Shown: piece by piece, positions 17,796 through 25,411 of the stretch | Numbering within the stretch: the first letter of the stretch is position 1 | How the letters are laid out: each line of letters begins with the position of its first letter | Assembly (NCBI GenBank): GCA_963702235.1 | Contig: CAVPBZ010000026.1 | Location: 124,001 to 188,000, forward strand | Source: PALSA-505 sp963702235 | GTDB taxonomy: Bacteria; Actinomycetota; Actinomycetes; Streptosporangiales; Streptosporangiaceae | Reading direction: 5' to 3' | Length of the DNA: 64,000 nt | Translations under genes and position numbers: made by a program | The notes under the pieces: generated by a model | The model's input: only the letters and a program-made list of their open reading frames with translations | The model's database searches: none | What the model was told of the DNA's origin: nothing

Positions 17796-19301
17796 TCAGA
17801 GGGGCAGGGATGCCCGCCCGGGCCGGTCCGCGCGGGACCTGTTCGCGCCGTTCCCGTGCGTAGCCGCCGACCACGTCTTCCACAGGATCTGCAGGTCCAG
17901 GGCGAAGGACCAGTTTTCCACGTAGCGGAGGTCCAGCCGGAGGGCTTCCTCCCACGGCAGGTCCGAGCCGCCGCGTATCAGCCAGAGGCCGGTGAGCCCG
18001 GGCCGGACGTCCAGCCGCCACCGCACGTGGTCGCTGTATCTCATCGCCTGGTCGGGGCGGATGGCACGGGGCCCGACCAGAGACATCTGGCCGAGCAGGA
18101 TGTTCAGCAGCCGGGGCAGGCCCTGCAGGGACCACCGGCGCAGCCAGGCCCCGGTGCGGGTGATCTCAGGATCCGCGCGGATCGTGAGCAGGCCGGCGTC
18201 CGGCGCGCCGAGAGACGTCAGCGCGTCCCACCGCCGCTGCCCGTCCCCGGTCGAGGTCCGGAACGAGTACCGCCGGAACAGGCGGTTGTTCTTGCCGATC
18301 CGCAGCTGACCCGACAAGGCAGGCCCGCCGTCTTCGAGGTGGACGGCCGCCGCGATGGCCAGCAGCAGCGGCGCGAGCAGGACCAGCAGCAATACCGCGG
18401 CCAGCTTGTCGAACAGGCTCTTGGCCGCCTGCCGGCCGCCGGTGAGGCTCGGGTGATCCACGTGCAGCAGCGGCAGCCCGGCCACCGGGCGGATGCTGGT
18501 CCGCGGCCCGGCGATGTCGAGCAGGGCCGGGGCGAGGCACAGGTCGGTGCCGGTCTTCTCCAGCGCCCAGGCCAGCGTCCGCAGCCGCACTCCGTTCATC
18601 TCCGGGCAGGCCAGGACGGCCACCGTGTCGGCGTCAGCGTCGCGCACGGCCGCGACCACGTCTTCCAGGCCGCCGTGCACCGGTACGCCAGCGACCTGCA
18701 CCATGCCGGCCGTGCCTGCGTCAGGTCCGGCCAGGCACGCGGCGACAACGGCCAGGCCGTGGTAAGGCTCGCTGCGCAGCACGCGGATCAGGCGGGCCAC
18801 CTCCCTGCGGTGTCCGACGGCGACCGCGCGCCGCATGCACCGGCCGCGGGCACGCTGCCGGTGCAGCCGCTTGCGCAGCCAGTAGCGGGCGCCCAGGTCG
18901 AGGACGACGGCCACGGGGAGCGCGACGAACACGTAGCTGCGCGACGGGCCGGTCCGCACCACCGACGACACGACCGCGATGACCGCGACCAGGCCGATCC
19001 CGGCGTCGGTCACCCGCCGGAACTCGTCGGCGCCCGCGCCGATCAGCCGTGGCTCGTAGCCCCGGGCGAGCGCGACGAAGGCCACCCAGACCAACGGCAG
19101 GCAGCAGGTGAACCAGAGATAGGCCATCGCGGGGATGCGACCGCCGGACCGGACCCCCAGCGCGATCACTCCCGCCAGCAGCGCGGCCCCGGCGTCGGCG
19201 GCCAGCGCGTTGCGCAGGTACCGTGCGGCCCAGTCAGCCACGTGCGGCGTGCGGCTCGCCGCGATCGGCGCGCCGAGGACAGGCTCGGACCCCACAGCCA
19301 T
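17796..19301 (-). CDS. polyprenyl-phosphate sugar-1-phosphate transferase-like membrane protein
   Basis: 501 residues. The N-terminal half has four to five hydrophobic segments and a nucleotide-binding-like middle (AVAVGHRREVARLIRVL). The C-terminal 190 residues are a bacterial sugar transferase domain: FDKLAAVLLLVLLAPLLL membrane hairpin, MSLVGPRAI, and VRPGLTGLWLI. This family starts exopolysaccharide synthesis by loading sugar-1-phosphate on undecaprenyl phosphate. The usual SLDELPQL block reads SLQGLPRL here, so the Asp-Glu pair is absent. Either inactive or altered in mechanism. No other polysaccharide genes are adjacent. Confidence 0.8.
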   Translation of the reverse strand: MAVGSEPVLGAPIAASRTPHVADWAARYLRNALAADAGAALLAGVIALGVRSGGRIPAMAYLWFTCCLPLVWVAFVALARGYEPRLIGAGADEFRRVTDAGIGLVAVIAVVSSVVRTGPSRSYVFVALPVAVVLDLGARYWLRKRLHRQRARGRCMRRAVAVGHRREVARLIRVLRSEPYHGLAVVAACLAGPDAGTAGMVQVAGVPVHGGLEDVVAAVRDADADTVAVLACPEMNGVRLRTLAWALEKTGTDLCLAPALLDIAGPRTSIRPVAGLPLLHVDHPSLTGGRQAAKSLFDKLAAVLLLVLLAPLLLAIAAAVHLEDGGPALSGQLRIGKNNRLFRRYSFRTSTGDGQRRWDALTSLGAPDAGLLTIRADPEITRTGAWLRRWSLQGLPRLLNILLGQMSLVGPRAIRPDQAMRYSDHVRWRLDVRPGLTGLWLIRGGSDLPWEEALRLDLRYVENWSFALDLQILWKTWSAATHGNGANRSRADRPGRASLPL

Positions 19302-19352
19302 GTGCGGTCTCAGGACAGCCTCCTGAGGTCTGACACCGCGGCGGGGTACCGT

Positions 19353-19377
19353 CAGATGAGGCAGACGACCTCATCTG
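19353..19377. promoter_or_regulatory. inverted repeat upstream of the sugar transferase gene
   Basis: Perfect 9-bp arms CAGATGAGG / CCTCATCTG with a 7-base spacer, about 50 bases before the start at 19301, flanked by GTAC on both sides. Position suits an operator or the end of the upstream gene's transcript. Confidence 0.45.
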
Positions 19378-19477
19378 GTACATCCGAGTATTGCACGGCC
19401 GAGCGAGTAAAGGGACAGCTGCGTACCTGGGCTATCGCTCAGGCCGGCAAAAGGGGCATTCCGTAGTGCCGTCCGGG

Positions 19478-20116
19478 TTACCCGCCGGCCGTGCGGGGCG
19501 GGGAGGCCTGGGCGGGCCTGAGCGGGCCGCCCGGGTTGGCCGGCACCGGCGGCACCGGGATGACCAGGACCGTGGCGATCTTCTCCCAGCGCTGTTCCTC
19601 GCAGCCATTGACCCTGCTGAACTGGGCTGAGACCGGCTGACCCTGCCAGTATCCGGTGATCGTCGCGGTCTGCGGGCCGTAGTAGATCATCGAGCACATG
19701 ACGCCCACCGGGACCGGAGAGAACGGATCGCCGGCGCTGCTCAGCTGATCGCACGCCAGCACGGGGTTGGGGTGCGTCCCGCCGTCCGGGTAGCAGGTCA
19801 GCGACCAGGACAACGGTGGCGACGACGCTGAGTCCCTGACCGTAACCAGCAAGCTGTCCGGCTGGCCGGGAACCGGGGGGACAGGTACCGTCGGGACGGG
19901 TCCTGGCGGGACAGGCGCCGTCGGGACGGGTCCTGGCGGGACAGGCGCCGTCGGGACGGGTCCTGGCTGGGACGGGCCGGCCTGCGGCACCGTGTCCGCC
20001 AGCGCGCGGGCCGGCCCGGAGCCGATCAGCAGGGCAGTCACGGCGCACGCTCCGGCCGCGGTGAGCGCCGCGGCGCGGGCTTTACCGGCGCATGACATTA
20101 TCCGCAGGGGTTTCAT
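19478..20116 (-). CDS. subtilisin inhibitor-like (SSI family) secreted protease inhibitor
   Basis: 212 residues. Signal peptide at the start (cleavage near ALA-DT), then a proline-rich spacer of three tandem GPVPTAPVPP decapeptides encoded by 30-bp repeats (about 19870-19970). The rest is an SSI domain: SLLVTVRD, LTCYPDGGTHPNP, LACDQL, VMCSMIYYGP, GYWQGQPV and NGCEE. All four disulfide cysteines are present. The reactive-site P1 residue aligns with the Met of Streptomyces SSI (C-x-M-V), predicting inhibition of subtilisin/chymotrypsin-like proteases. A Pro/Ala tail extends past the domain. Confidence 0.85.
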   Translation of the reverse strand: MKPLRIMSCAGKARAAALTAAGACAVTALLIGSGPARALADTVPQAGPSQPGPVPTAPVPPGPVPTAPVPPGPVPTVPVPPVPGQPDSLLVTVRDSASSPPLSWSLTCYPDGGTHPNPVLACDQLSSAGDPFSPVPVGVMCSMIYYGPQTATITGYWQGQPVSAQFSRVNGCEEQRWEKIATVLVIPVPPVPANPGGPLRPAQASPPRTAGG

Positions 20117-20328
20117 ACTTGCGATGACGCAGAATTGCCGGGGGACGTTGCTTCTGCCGATTACGGGAAAGAGACTCCCTGCATTTCATGCCATCAAAAT
20201 GGCCGCGCACGGCACATTCTTTCCGGTCATTTCCCGATATGCCGACCGAGAATCCGCCGCAGCGCGGCGCGAGGCATGGCCGACAGGATCCCACCGCTGC
20301 CCCGCGCGCCGCGCCGTATGGTGGCCTC

Positions 20329-21000
20329 GTGACCGAAGGCGCCGCGAAGCCGGATCTGTCCGCGCTCTACCAGGACACGCAGGCGCGGCTGGCCGCGCTC
20401 GTCGCCGGGCTGGACGCCGCGGCGCTGGCTACCCCGGTCCCGGCGTGTCCCGGCTGGTCGGTGCAGGATGTGGTGGCGCACGAGCTCGCGGTGACGCAGG
20501 ACGCGCTGGCCGGGCGGCTGACCGGCCCGCCGACCGAGGAGCAGACCGCCGCCCAGGTCGCGAGGTTCCGCGGGCACGACATCGGCGACATGCTCGCCGC
20601 CTGGGCGGTGACGGCGCCGCAGTTCGGCGAGATCGCCGCCGCGTTCGAGGTCTGGCCCGCGGTGATCGACATCGTCAGCCACGAGCAGGACATCCGCGGC
20701 GCCCTCGGCCGGCCCGGCGGCCGGGACTGCGAGGCGGTCCGGCTGTGCGCGGGCGGGCTGATCTCCTACCTCACGCCGCCAGCCCCGGTGCGGGTGATAG
20801 TGGAGGACGCCGAGTTCCGGGTCGGGCCGGACGACGGTGACGAGCTGACGCTGCTGACCTGCAGGTTCGAGGCGCTGCGCTGGCGGATGGGCCGCCGCAG
20901 CCGGGCCCAGCTGGCCGCGCTCGACTGGTCCGGCGACCCGGCCCCGGTGCTCGATCACCTGACGATCTTCGGCCCCACTGCCAGCGACATCATCGAGTAG
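20329..21000 (+). CDS. maleylpyruvate isomerase-family mycothiol-dependent enzyme (TIGR03083-like)
   Basis: 223 residues. N-terminal helix bundle with ALATPVPACPGWSVQDVVAHELAVTQ, the DinB-fold signature whose histidine binds metal; the family uses mycothiol in isomerase or transferase reactions. The second half has the small C-terminal domain (VRVIVEDAEF ... LDHLTIFGPTASD). The GTG at 20329 follows a lower-GC divergent promoter region shared with the SSI gene. Substrate unknown. Confidence 0.8.
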   Translation: MTEGAAKPDLSALYQDTQARLAALVAGLDAAALATPVPACPGWSVQDVVAHELAVTQDALAGRLTGPPTEEQTAAQVARFRGHDIGDMLAAWAVTAPQFGEIAAAFEVWPAVIDIVSHEQDIRGALGRPGGRDCEAVRLCAGGLISYLTPPAPVRVIVEDAEFRVGPDDGDELTLLTCRFEALRWRMGRRSRAQLAALDWSGDPAPVLDHLTIFGPTASDIIE

Positions 21001-21133
21001 ACCGCGCCCGCCGCCTTAGCCCGCGCCCGCCGCCTTAGCCCGCGCCCGCCGCCTCAGCCCGCGCCCGCCGCCTCAGCCCGCGCCCGCCGCCTTAGCCCGC
21101 GCCCGCCGCCTTAGCCCGCGCCCGCCGCCTCAG
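21001..21133. repeat. seven tandem copies of a 19-bp unit
   Basis: Unit CCCGCGCCCGCCGCCTTAG, the first copy beginning with A. Copies differ only at one position, T or C in the order T,T,C,C,T,T,C. It starts right after the stop codon at 21000. The unit is not a multiple of three and no ORF uses it. Confidence 0.95.
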
Positions 21134-21416
21134 CCCGCGCCCGGCCCGCAGCCGCACCCTCGCCCGCCTACTACCGTGACTGCAAACGTTTGCCCTGGTC
21201 AGTTCCGTGTTGCCTGTCATGATCGTTGCCTACTTTTCCCCCACCGGAGGGGTAAAGCTAGGCATCCACCTCGGCGGGCCGCGCCGGGCCCCGGCCCGCG
21301 CCTCGACCCGGGCCCCGTCCCGGCCCGCGGCCCGGGCCCCGTCCCGGCCCGCGGCCCCGTCCCGCGAGGCGGCGCCCGGCCGGGCGCGGCCCCGCGAGGC
21401 CGCGCCCGGTCCCTGG
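21134..21416. other. intergenic region with a palindrome and low-complexity GC tract
   Basis: No gene seen. A perfect 12-bp palindrome GCAAACGTTTGC lies at 21182-21193 and resembles a LacI-family operator. A hairpin CCCCACCGGAGGGG lies near 21240. From about 21290 the sequence is a GC-only tract with repeated CGGGCCCCGTCCCGGCC units before the convergent end of the TfoX-like gene. Confidence 0.6.
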
Positions 21417-21782
21417 CTACTTCCTGGCCGCCTTGGGCTTCTTCACCTTCGGCGGCAGCGAGCTGACGTGGGCCAGCGCCCGTTCCACCCAGCCCGCGGC
21501 CAGGTCAGGCGCGCCGCGCCAGGCCTCCGGCAGGCTGATGTAGCCGCCCATCGGTCGCCCAGCCGGGCCGAACGGCCGCGTCCCGGCCACGGCGGCCAGC
21601 TCCGCCTGGCCCGCGTCGTTGACCCGGACGCCCACCGACGACCCGAACAGCCCGGCGAACATGTTGCCGTGCACGAACGCGCCGAGATTGCCGAACATCG
21701 GCTTGACCTCGACGTCGGGATGGTCGGGGATCAGCGACCGGAAGAACAGCCTGTCCTGCTCGCTCGGCTTCGGTATCTCCAT
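21417..21782 (-). CDS. TfoX N-terminal domain protein
   Basis: 121 residues. TfoX_N fold signature: VEVKPMFGNLGAFVHGNMFAGLFG, then VRVNDAGQAEL, and an amphipathic C-terminal helix with a Lys-rich tail. Stand-alone TfoX_N proteins are common in actinobacteria and of unknown role, not competence. Last gene of a four-gene minus-strand operon (ArsR, SRPBCC fusion, VOC, TfoX), 14 bases after the VOC stop. Confidence 0.85.
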   Translation of the reverse strand: MEIPKPSEQDRLFFRSLIPDHPDVEVKPMFGNLGAFVHGNMFAGLFGSSVGVRVNDAGQAELAAVAGTRPFGPAGRPMGGYISLPEAWRGAPDLAAGWVERALAHVSSLPPKVKKPKAARK

Positions 21783-21796
21783 GCGTCAGCTCCTGG

Positions 21797-22579
21797 TCAG
21801 CCGCCCTGGCCGGACGGCTGCATGATGCTGAACACGGCGCCCTGCGGGTCGCGCACGACGGCCATCCGGCCGACCGGCGTGTCGAACGGCGACACCAGCA
21901 CCGAGCCGCCCAGCTCGCTGGCCTTCGCCGCCGTGGCGTCGGCGTCGGCGACCATGAAGTACACGTGCCAGTGGTTCGGCGTGCCCGGCATCTGCGGCGG
22001 CGTGGTGCCGCCGACCATCGCGCCGTCCACCTCGAACAGCGTGTACTTGTCGTCGCCCATCTCCATCACCGAGGTCGTCATGCCGGCCACCTGCTGGTAG
22101 AAGCCGACCGATCCGGCCGGGTCAGCCGTGACCAGCTCGTTCCAGCCGACGGCGCCGGCCTCGTTCACCAGCGTGGCCCCGATGTGCTGGTTGGCCTGCC
22201 AGAGCCCGACCGGCGCGCCGCCCGGGTCGAGCACGAAGGCCATCCGCCCGGCGTCCATCACGTCGAACGGCGCCATGGCGACCTGGCCGCCGGCCCGCCC
22301 GGCCGTGGCCACCGCGTCATCGACCGAGTCCACGGCGATGTAGGTGTTCCACATCGGCGGCACCCCCGCCGCGGCCAGCTCCGGCGGCTGCGGCGCGATC
22401 GCGGCGACGTTGTCCCCGCCGAGCTGGGCCATCGAGTACACCGGGCCCTGCGGCATCGGCTGGTCGTCGTAGGACCAGCCGAACAGGCCGGCGTAGAACG
22501 CCTTGGCCGCGTCCTGGTCACTGGTCTGCAGGTCGACCCAGTTCGGCGTGCCCTGGGCGTAGGACGTGCGCTTCGGCAT
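21797..22579 (-). CDS. two-domain VOC (glyoxalase/bleomycin resistance-like) protein
   Basis: 260 residues with two VOC modules. Module 1 (8-120): WVDLQTSDQDAAKAFYAGLFGW, YIAVDSVDDAVA, FVLDPGGAPVGLWQ. Module 2 (132-255): WNELVTADPAGSVGFYQQVAG, HVYFMVADADATAA, AVVRDPQGAVFSIMQ. The arrangement matches the actinobacterial two-domain VOC proteins. Metal-binding positions are partly hydrophobic, so it may bind rather than convert a ligand. AGGGGAG precedes the ATG. Confidence 0.85.
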   Translation of the reverse strand: MPKRTSYAQGTPNWVDLQTSDQDAAKAFYAGLFGWSYDDQPMPQGPVYSMAQLGGDNVAAIAPQPPELAAAGVPPMWNTYIAVDSVDDAVATAGRAGGQVAMAPFDVMDAGRMAFVLDPGGAPVGLWQANQHIGATLVNEAGAVGWNELVTADPAGSVGFYQQVAGMTTSVMEMGDDKYTLFEVDGAMVGGTTPPQMPGTPNHWHVYFMVADADATAAKASELGGSVLVSPFDTPVGRMAVVRDPQGAVFSIMQPSGQGG

Positions 22580-22624
22580 GAGCTTGCTCCCCTGTGTGAG
22601 TGACTGTCTCGAGTGATGACGGTG

Positions 22625-23635
22625 CTATCCGTTGCTGCTATCCGTTGCTGCGGCGGCCCGGTCTCGCGGACGGCCGGTGAAGGCGATCAGCCGGTCCAGC
22701 GCGCCGGCGTCAGGGCCTGCCGGCAGCGCCGGGTCGAAGCCGACGTGGAGGCGGCCTTCTGGCGTGATGATCGTGCCGGCCTGCTCGAGGACGTGCGCCG
22801 CGACCGCGTCGGGCACGGTCAGCGGCTGCCCGGTGGCCTGCGCGTAGTCCCACCCGTGCACGAGCAGCTCGATCGACAGGATGCCCAGGGCGACGGCGGC
22901 CGGCAGGTCGTTCTCGCCGATCCTGACCATGCCGTCCGTGCCCCGGCCGTCCCAGGCCTCAAGCGCGACCTGGGCCGCGTCGGCGACCCGCTCCTCCAGC
23001 GTCGGCGCCGTGGCCGGGGGGAACACGCCACCAGCCGCGCCGCCCAGGGCGGTGATCGACCCCATCAGGTGATCGGTCAGCTGGGCGACGGTGAACTTGG
23101 TGCAGGCCGTGGCGCGGCCGGCGTCGGCGTCGGTCAGGCCGTGCAGCACCTGCTGGCAGGCGGCCAGCGCGGCCGTGGCGGTGGCGATCAGGTCGGGCTC
23201 GGCCGGCGCGGCGGCCCACTCGTCGGGGCCGGCGTCGCCCCTGGCGGCGGCGTCCGTCAGCCTGCCGAGGTAGTGGTTCCAGCCCTCGGCGTGGCTGGCG
23301 GCCTGCTCGCCCGTCAGCCCCTCATGCACCAGCCGGAGGATGGTCCCGCCGGGCGCAGGCTCCAGGGTGATGATCACCGTCAACGCGCCGGGCGGCAGGT
23401 CGCCGGCGCCCTCCCAGCCCCAGGTGAAGACCACCCGCTTGCCGGGCTCGACCTCGGTGAACGTGCCGCGCGCGGTGTGGCCGGGGATGATCGTCCACCG
23501 GTACTCGCCGCCGGCCCGCAGGTCCACCCGCGCGGTGACGGCCTGCCACCGGCGCAGCCGCTCCGGGCGGGTGACCAGCGCGAACGTCTCGTCCGGGCCG
23601 AGCGGGACGAACACCGACTTCTCGAACGGCATCAT
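22625..23635 (-). CDS. SRPBCC (AHSA1-like) domain fused to a TIGR03086-type mycothiol/DinB-like domain
   Basis: 336 residues. Residues 1-135 are an Aha1/START-like domain (SVFVPLGPDETFALVTRPERLRRW, GGEYRW, GLTGEQAASHAEGWNHYL). Residues 150-320 are a TIGR03086-type helix bundle (ACTKFTVAQLTDHLMGSI, LLVHGWDYAQATGQ, RLIAFTGRP). The two are usually separate proteins. It overlaps the ArsR regulator by ATGA and has AAGGAGG upstream. ArsR-SRPBCC pairs are common, so regulation by the upstream gene is likely. Confidence 0.85.
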   Translation of the reverse strand: MMPFEKSVFVPLGPDETFALVTRPERLRRWQAVTARVDLRAGGEYRWTIIPGHTARGTFTEVEPGKRVVFTWGWEGAGDLPPGALTVIITLEPAPGGTILRLVHEGLTGEQAASHAEGWNHYLGRLTDAAARGDAGPDEWAAAPAEPDLIATATAALAACQQVLHGLTDADAGRATACTKFTVAQLTDHLMGSITALGGAAGGVFPPATAPTLEERVADAAQVALEAWDGRGTDGMVRIGENDLPAAVALGILSIELLVHGWDYAQATGQPLTVPDAVAAHVLEQAGTIITPEGRLHVGFDPALPAGPDAGALDRLIAFTGRPRDRAAAATDSSNG

Positions 23636-23952
23636 GCGCCTCCTTGGCCGGCCGCGCGGGTGATGGCGTGCGCCTCGCCGACTACCTGATCCAGTTCACG
23701 TGTCCAGAACGAATCGAGTTCAGCGCGCAGCGCCGTCATGCCCGGCGGGTTCAGCCGGTAGTACTGAAATTTTCCTTCTCGTCTGCTGGTCACCAGGCCG
23801 GCCTCGGCGAGCACCCCCAGATGCTGTGATATTGCCGAACGGCTGACGGCAAAGTTGCTGGCCAGCACGGTCACCGTTTGCTCGCCATGGCCCAGCAGCT
23901 GCAGCAGGCGGCGGCGGTTGGGCTCAGCCACGGCAGCTACCAGATCCGGCAC
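23632..23952 (-). CDS. ArsR-family transcriptional regulator
   Basis: 106 residues, a minimal ArsR winged helix: AEPNRRRLLQLLGHGEQTV, recognition helix SRSAISQHLGVLAEAGLV, wing SRREGKFQYYRLNP. No metal-binding cysteine pair, so it is the SRPBCC-partner subtype, not an arsenic sensor. First gene of the four-gene operon to 21417. The coding strand is less GC-rich near the HTH than its neighbours. Confidence 0.9.
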   Translation of the reverse strand: MPDLVAAVAEPNRRRLLQLLGHGEQTVTVLASNFAVSRSAISQHLGVLAEAGLVTSRREGKFQYYRLNPPGMTALRAELDSFWTRELDQVVGEAHAITRAAGQGGA

Positions 23953-24113
23953 CTCAACACGTTAGCGGTCACTAACGCGTTGCGCAAGAGGCGTCCGGTC
24001 TGCGGTTCGCTGCCCGCGGCCGGCGCCCGTCCGCCGATCGACCGCGCCCCGGCACCCCGCGCGGCCTGCCGGGGCCCCTAGAGTCGGCTGGAGTCTGCAG
24101 ACAGGAGCCGCAC

Positions 24114-24899
24114 ATGGATCTCGGGCTGACCGGAAGCCGCGCGCTGATCACCGGCGGAAGCAGGGGGATCGGCTTCGCGATCGCGGACGCGCTGGCCGCC
24201 GAAGGAGTCGCGGTCGGGCTGGTCGCCCGTGACGCCGGCGGGCTCGCCGATGCCGCCGCGCGGCTGGCCGGCCGGGGCACGCCGGTGGCCACCGCGGCGG
24301 CCGACGTCACCGACCCGGCCGCGCTGACCCGCGCGGTCGATGACATCGCCGGCGCGCTCGGCGGCCTGGATCACCTGGTGGCCAATGCGGGCGGAACCGT
24401 GGGCACCGGCAACCTGACCAGCGCCGGCCCCGGCGAGTTCACCGAGACGTTCGCGCTCAACGCGGGCCATGCCGCGGAGCTGATGCGCGCGGGGCTGAGG
24501 CACCTGCGCGCGGCCGGCGGCGGCGCGGTCGTGATCATCTCCTCGGTCACCGGCGTGCGTCCGGCGCCGCGCACCGCCTACGCGGCCGCGAAGGCGGCGG
24601 AGATCCACCTGGCCGCTACCGCCGCCGAGGAACTGGCGTCGGAGGGCATCCGGGTAAACGCCGTCAGCCCGGGCTCCATCATGTTCCCCGGCGGCGGGTG
24701 GGACACCTTCCAGCGGGACAACCCGGAGGACTTCGCGACGTTCCTGGCCACGCAGTTCCCCTTCGGCCGGCTGGGCCGCCCGCAGGAGGTCGCCGACGTC
24801 GTCGCGTTCCTGCTGTCCGGGCGGGCGTCGTGGATCACCGGCTCGAATATCGTCGTCGATGGCGGCCAGCGCTACCCGACCGCCCGCCGTTTCGACTGA
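24114..24899 (+). CDS. short-chain dehydrogenase/reductase
   Basis: 261 residues, classical SDR. TGGSRGIGFA cofactor loop, ADVTDPA, LVANAGG, and the Ser-Tyr-Lys triad in IISSVTG and TAYAAAKAAE. The C-terminus has the usual ASWITGSNIVVDGGQ. It resembles 3-oxoacyl-ACP reductase-type SDRs; substrate unknown. CAGGAG precedes the ATG. The cupin gene follows 22 bases later. Confidence 0.9.
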   Translation: MDLGLTGSRALITGGSRGIGFAIADALAAEGVAVGLVARDAGGLADAAARLAGRGTPVATAAADVTDPAALTRAVDDIAGALGGLDHLVANAGGTVGTGNLTSAGPGEFTETFALNAGHAAELMRAGLRHLRAAGGGAVVIISSVTGVRPAPRTAYAAAKAAEIHLAATAAEELASEGIRVNAVSPGSIMFPGGGWDTFQRDNPEDFATFLATQFPFGRLGRPQEVADVVAFLLSGRASWITGSNIVVDGGQRYPTARRFD

Positions 24900-24921
24900 G
24901 CCCCCCGCTGGAAGGAGCCCG

Positions 24922-25398
24922 ATGTCCTACCCGGAACCGCTCTACCTCGGCGAGAGCGGCGAGTTCACCGCCGTCCTGCGCAAGGCAGGCCAGGCCCCGG
25001 AGCTCCCGATGTCAACCGCCAGCGCCAGCTACCTGGCCACAGGCGCCAGCACGCACGGGCAGTTCGGCCTGTACCGGTGGGACTTCAAGGGGCCGCCGAG
25101 CGGCCCGGATCCGCACTTTCACCGGGCCATCTCGGAGTCGTTCTTCATCCTGTCCGGGGCCGTGCGGCTGTTCAACGGCAAGGAGTGGATCGACGGGAGC
25201 GCGGGCGACTACCTGTACGTCCCCGAGGGCGGCGTGCACGCGTTCCGCAACGAGTCCGGCGAGCCCGCGTCCATGCTGCTGCTGTTCGCCCCAGGCGTGC
25301 CCCGGGAGGGTTACTTCGAGGGACTGGCCGGCCTGGGCAAGCTGACCGACGACGAGCGCGCGGCGTTCATGCTCTACCACGACACGTTCTGGCTGTGA
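24922..25398 (+). CDS. cupin-domain protein
   Basis: 158 residues. A cupin barrel with PDPHFHRAISESFFILSG (motif 1, His/His/Glu metal ligands) and GDYLYVPEGGVHAFRN (motif 2 His). A C-terminal helix (LTDDERAAFMLYHDTFW) caps it. GGAAGGAG lies directly upstream of the ATG. Located between an SDR and an MFS transporter with short gaps, suggesting one transcript. Could be a small dioxygenase or isomerase. Confidence 0.85.
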   Translation: MSYPEPLYLGESGEFTAVLRKAGQAPELPMSTASASYLATGASTHGQFGLYRWDFKGPPSGPDPHFHRAISESFFILSGAVRLFNGKEWIDGSAGDYLYVPEGGVHAFRNESGEPASMLLLFAPGVPREGYFEGLAGLGKLTDDERAAFMLYHDTFWL

Positions 25399-25411
25399 CC
25401 GCGGCCGGAGC

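Noticed and set aside
21001..21133. Possible CRISPR array
   Set aside because: Units are contiguous 19-bp repeats with no spacers and no cas genes.
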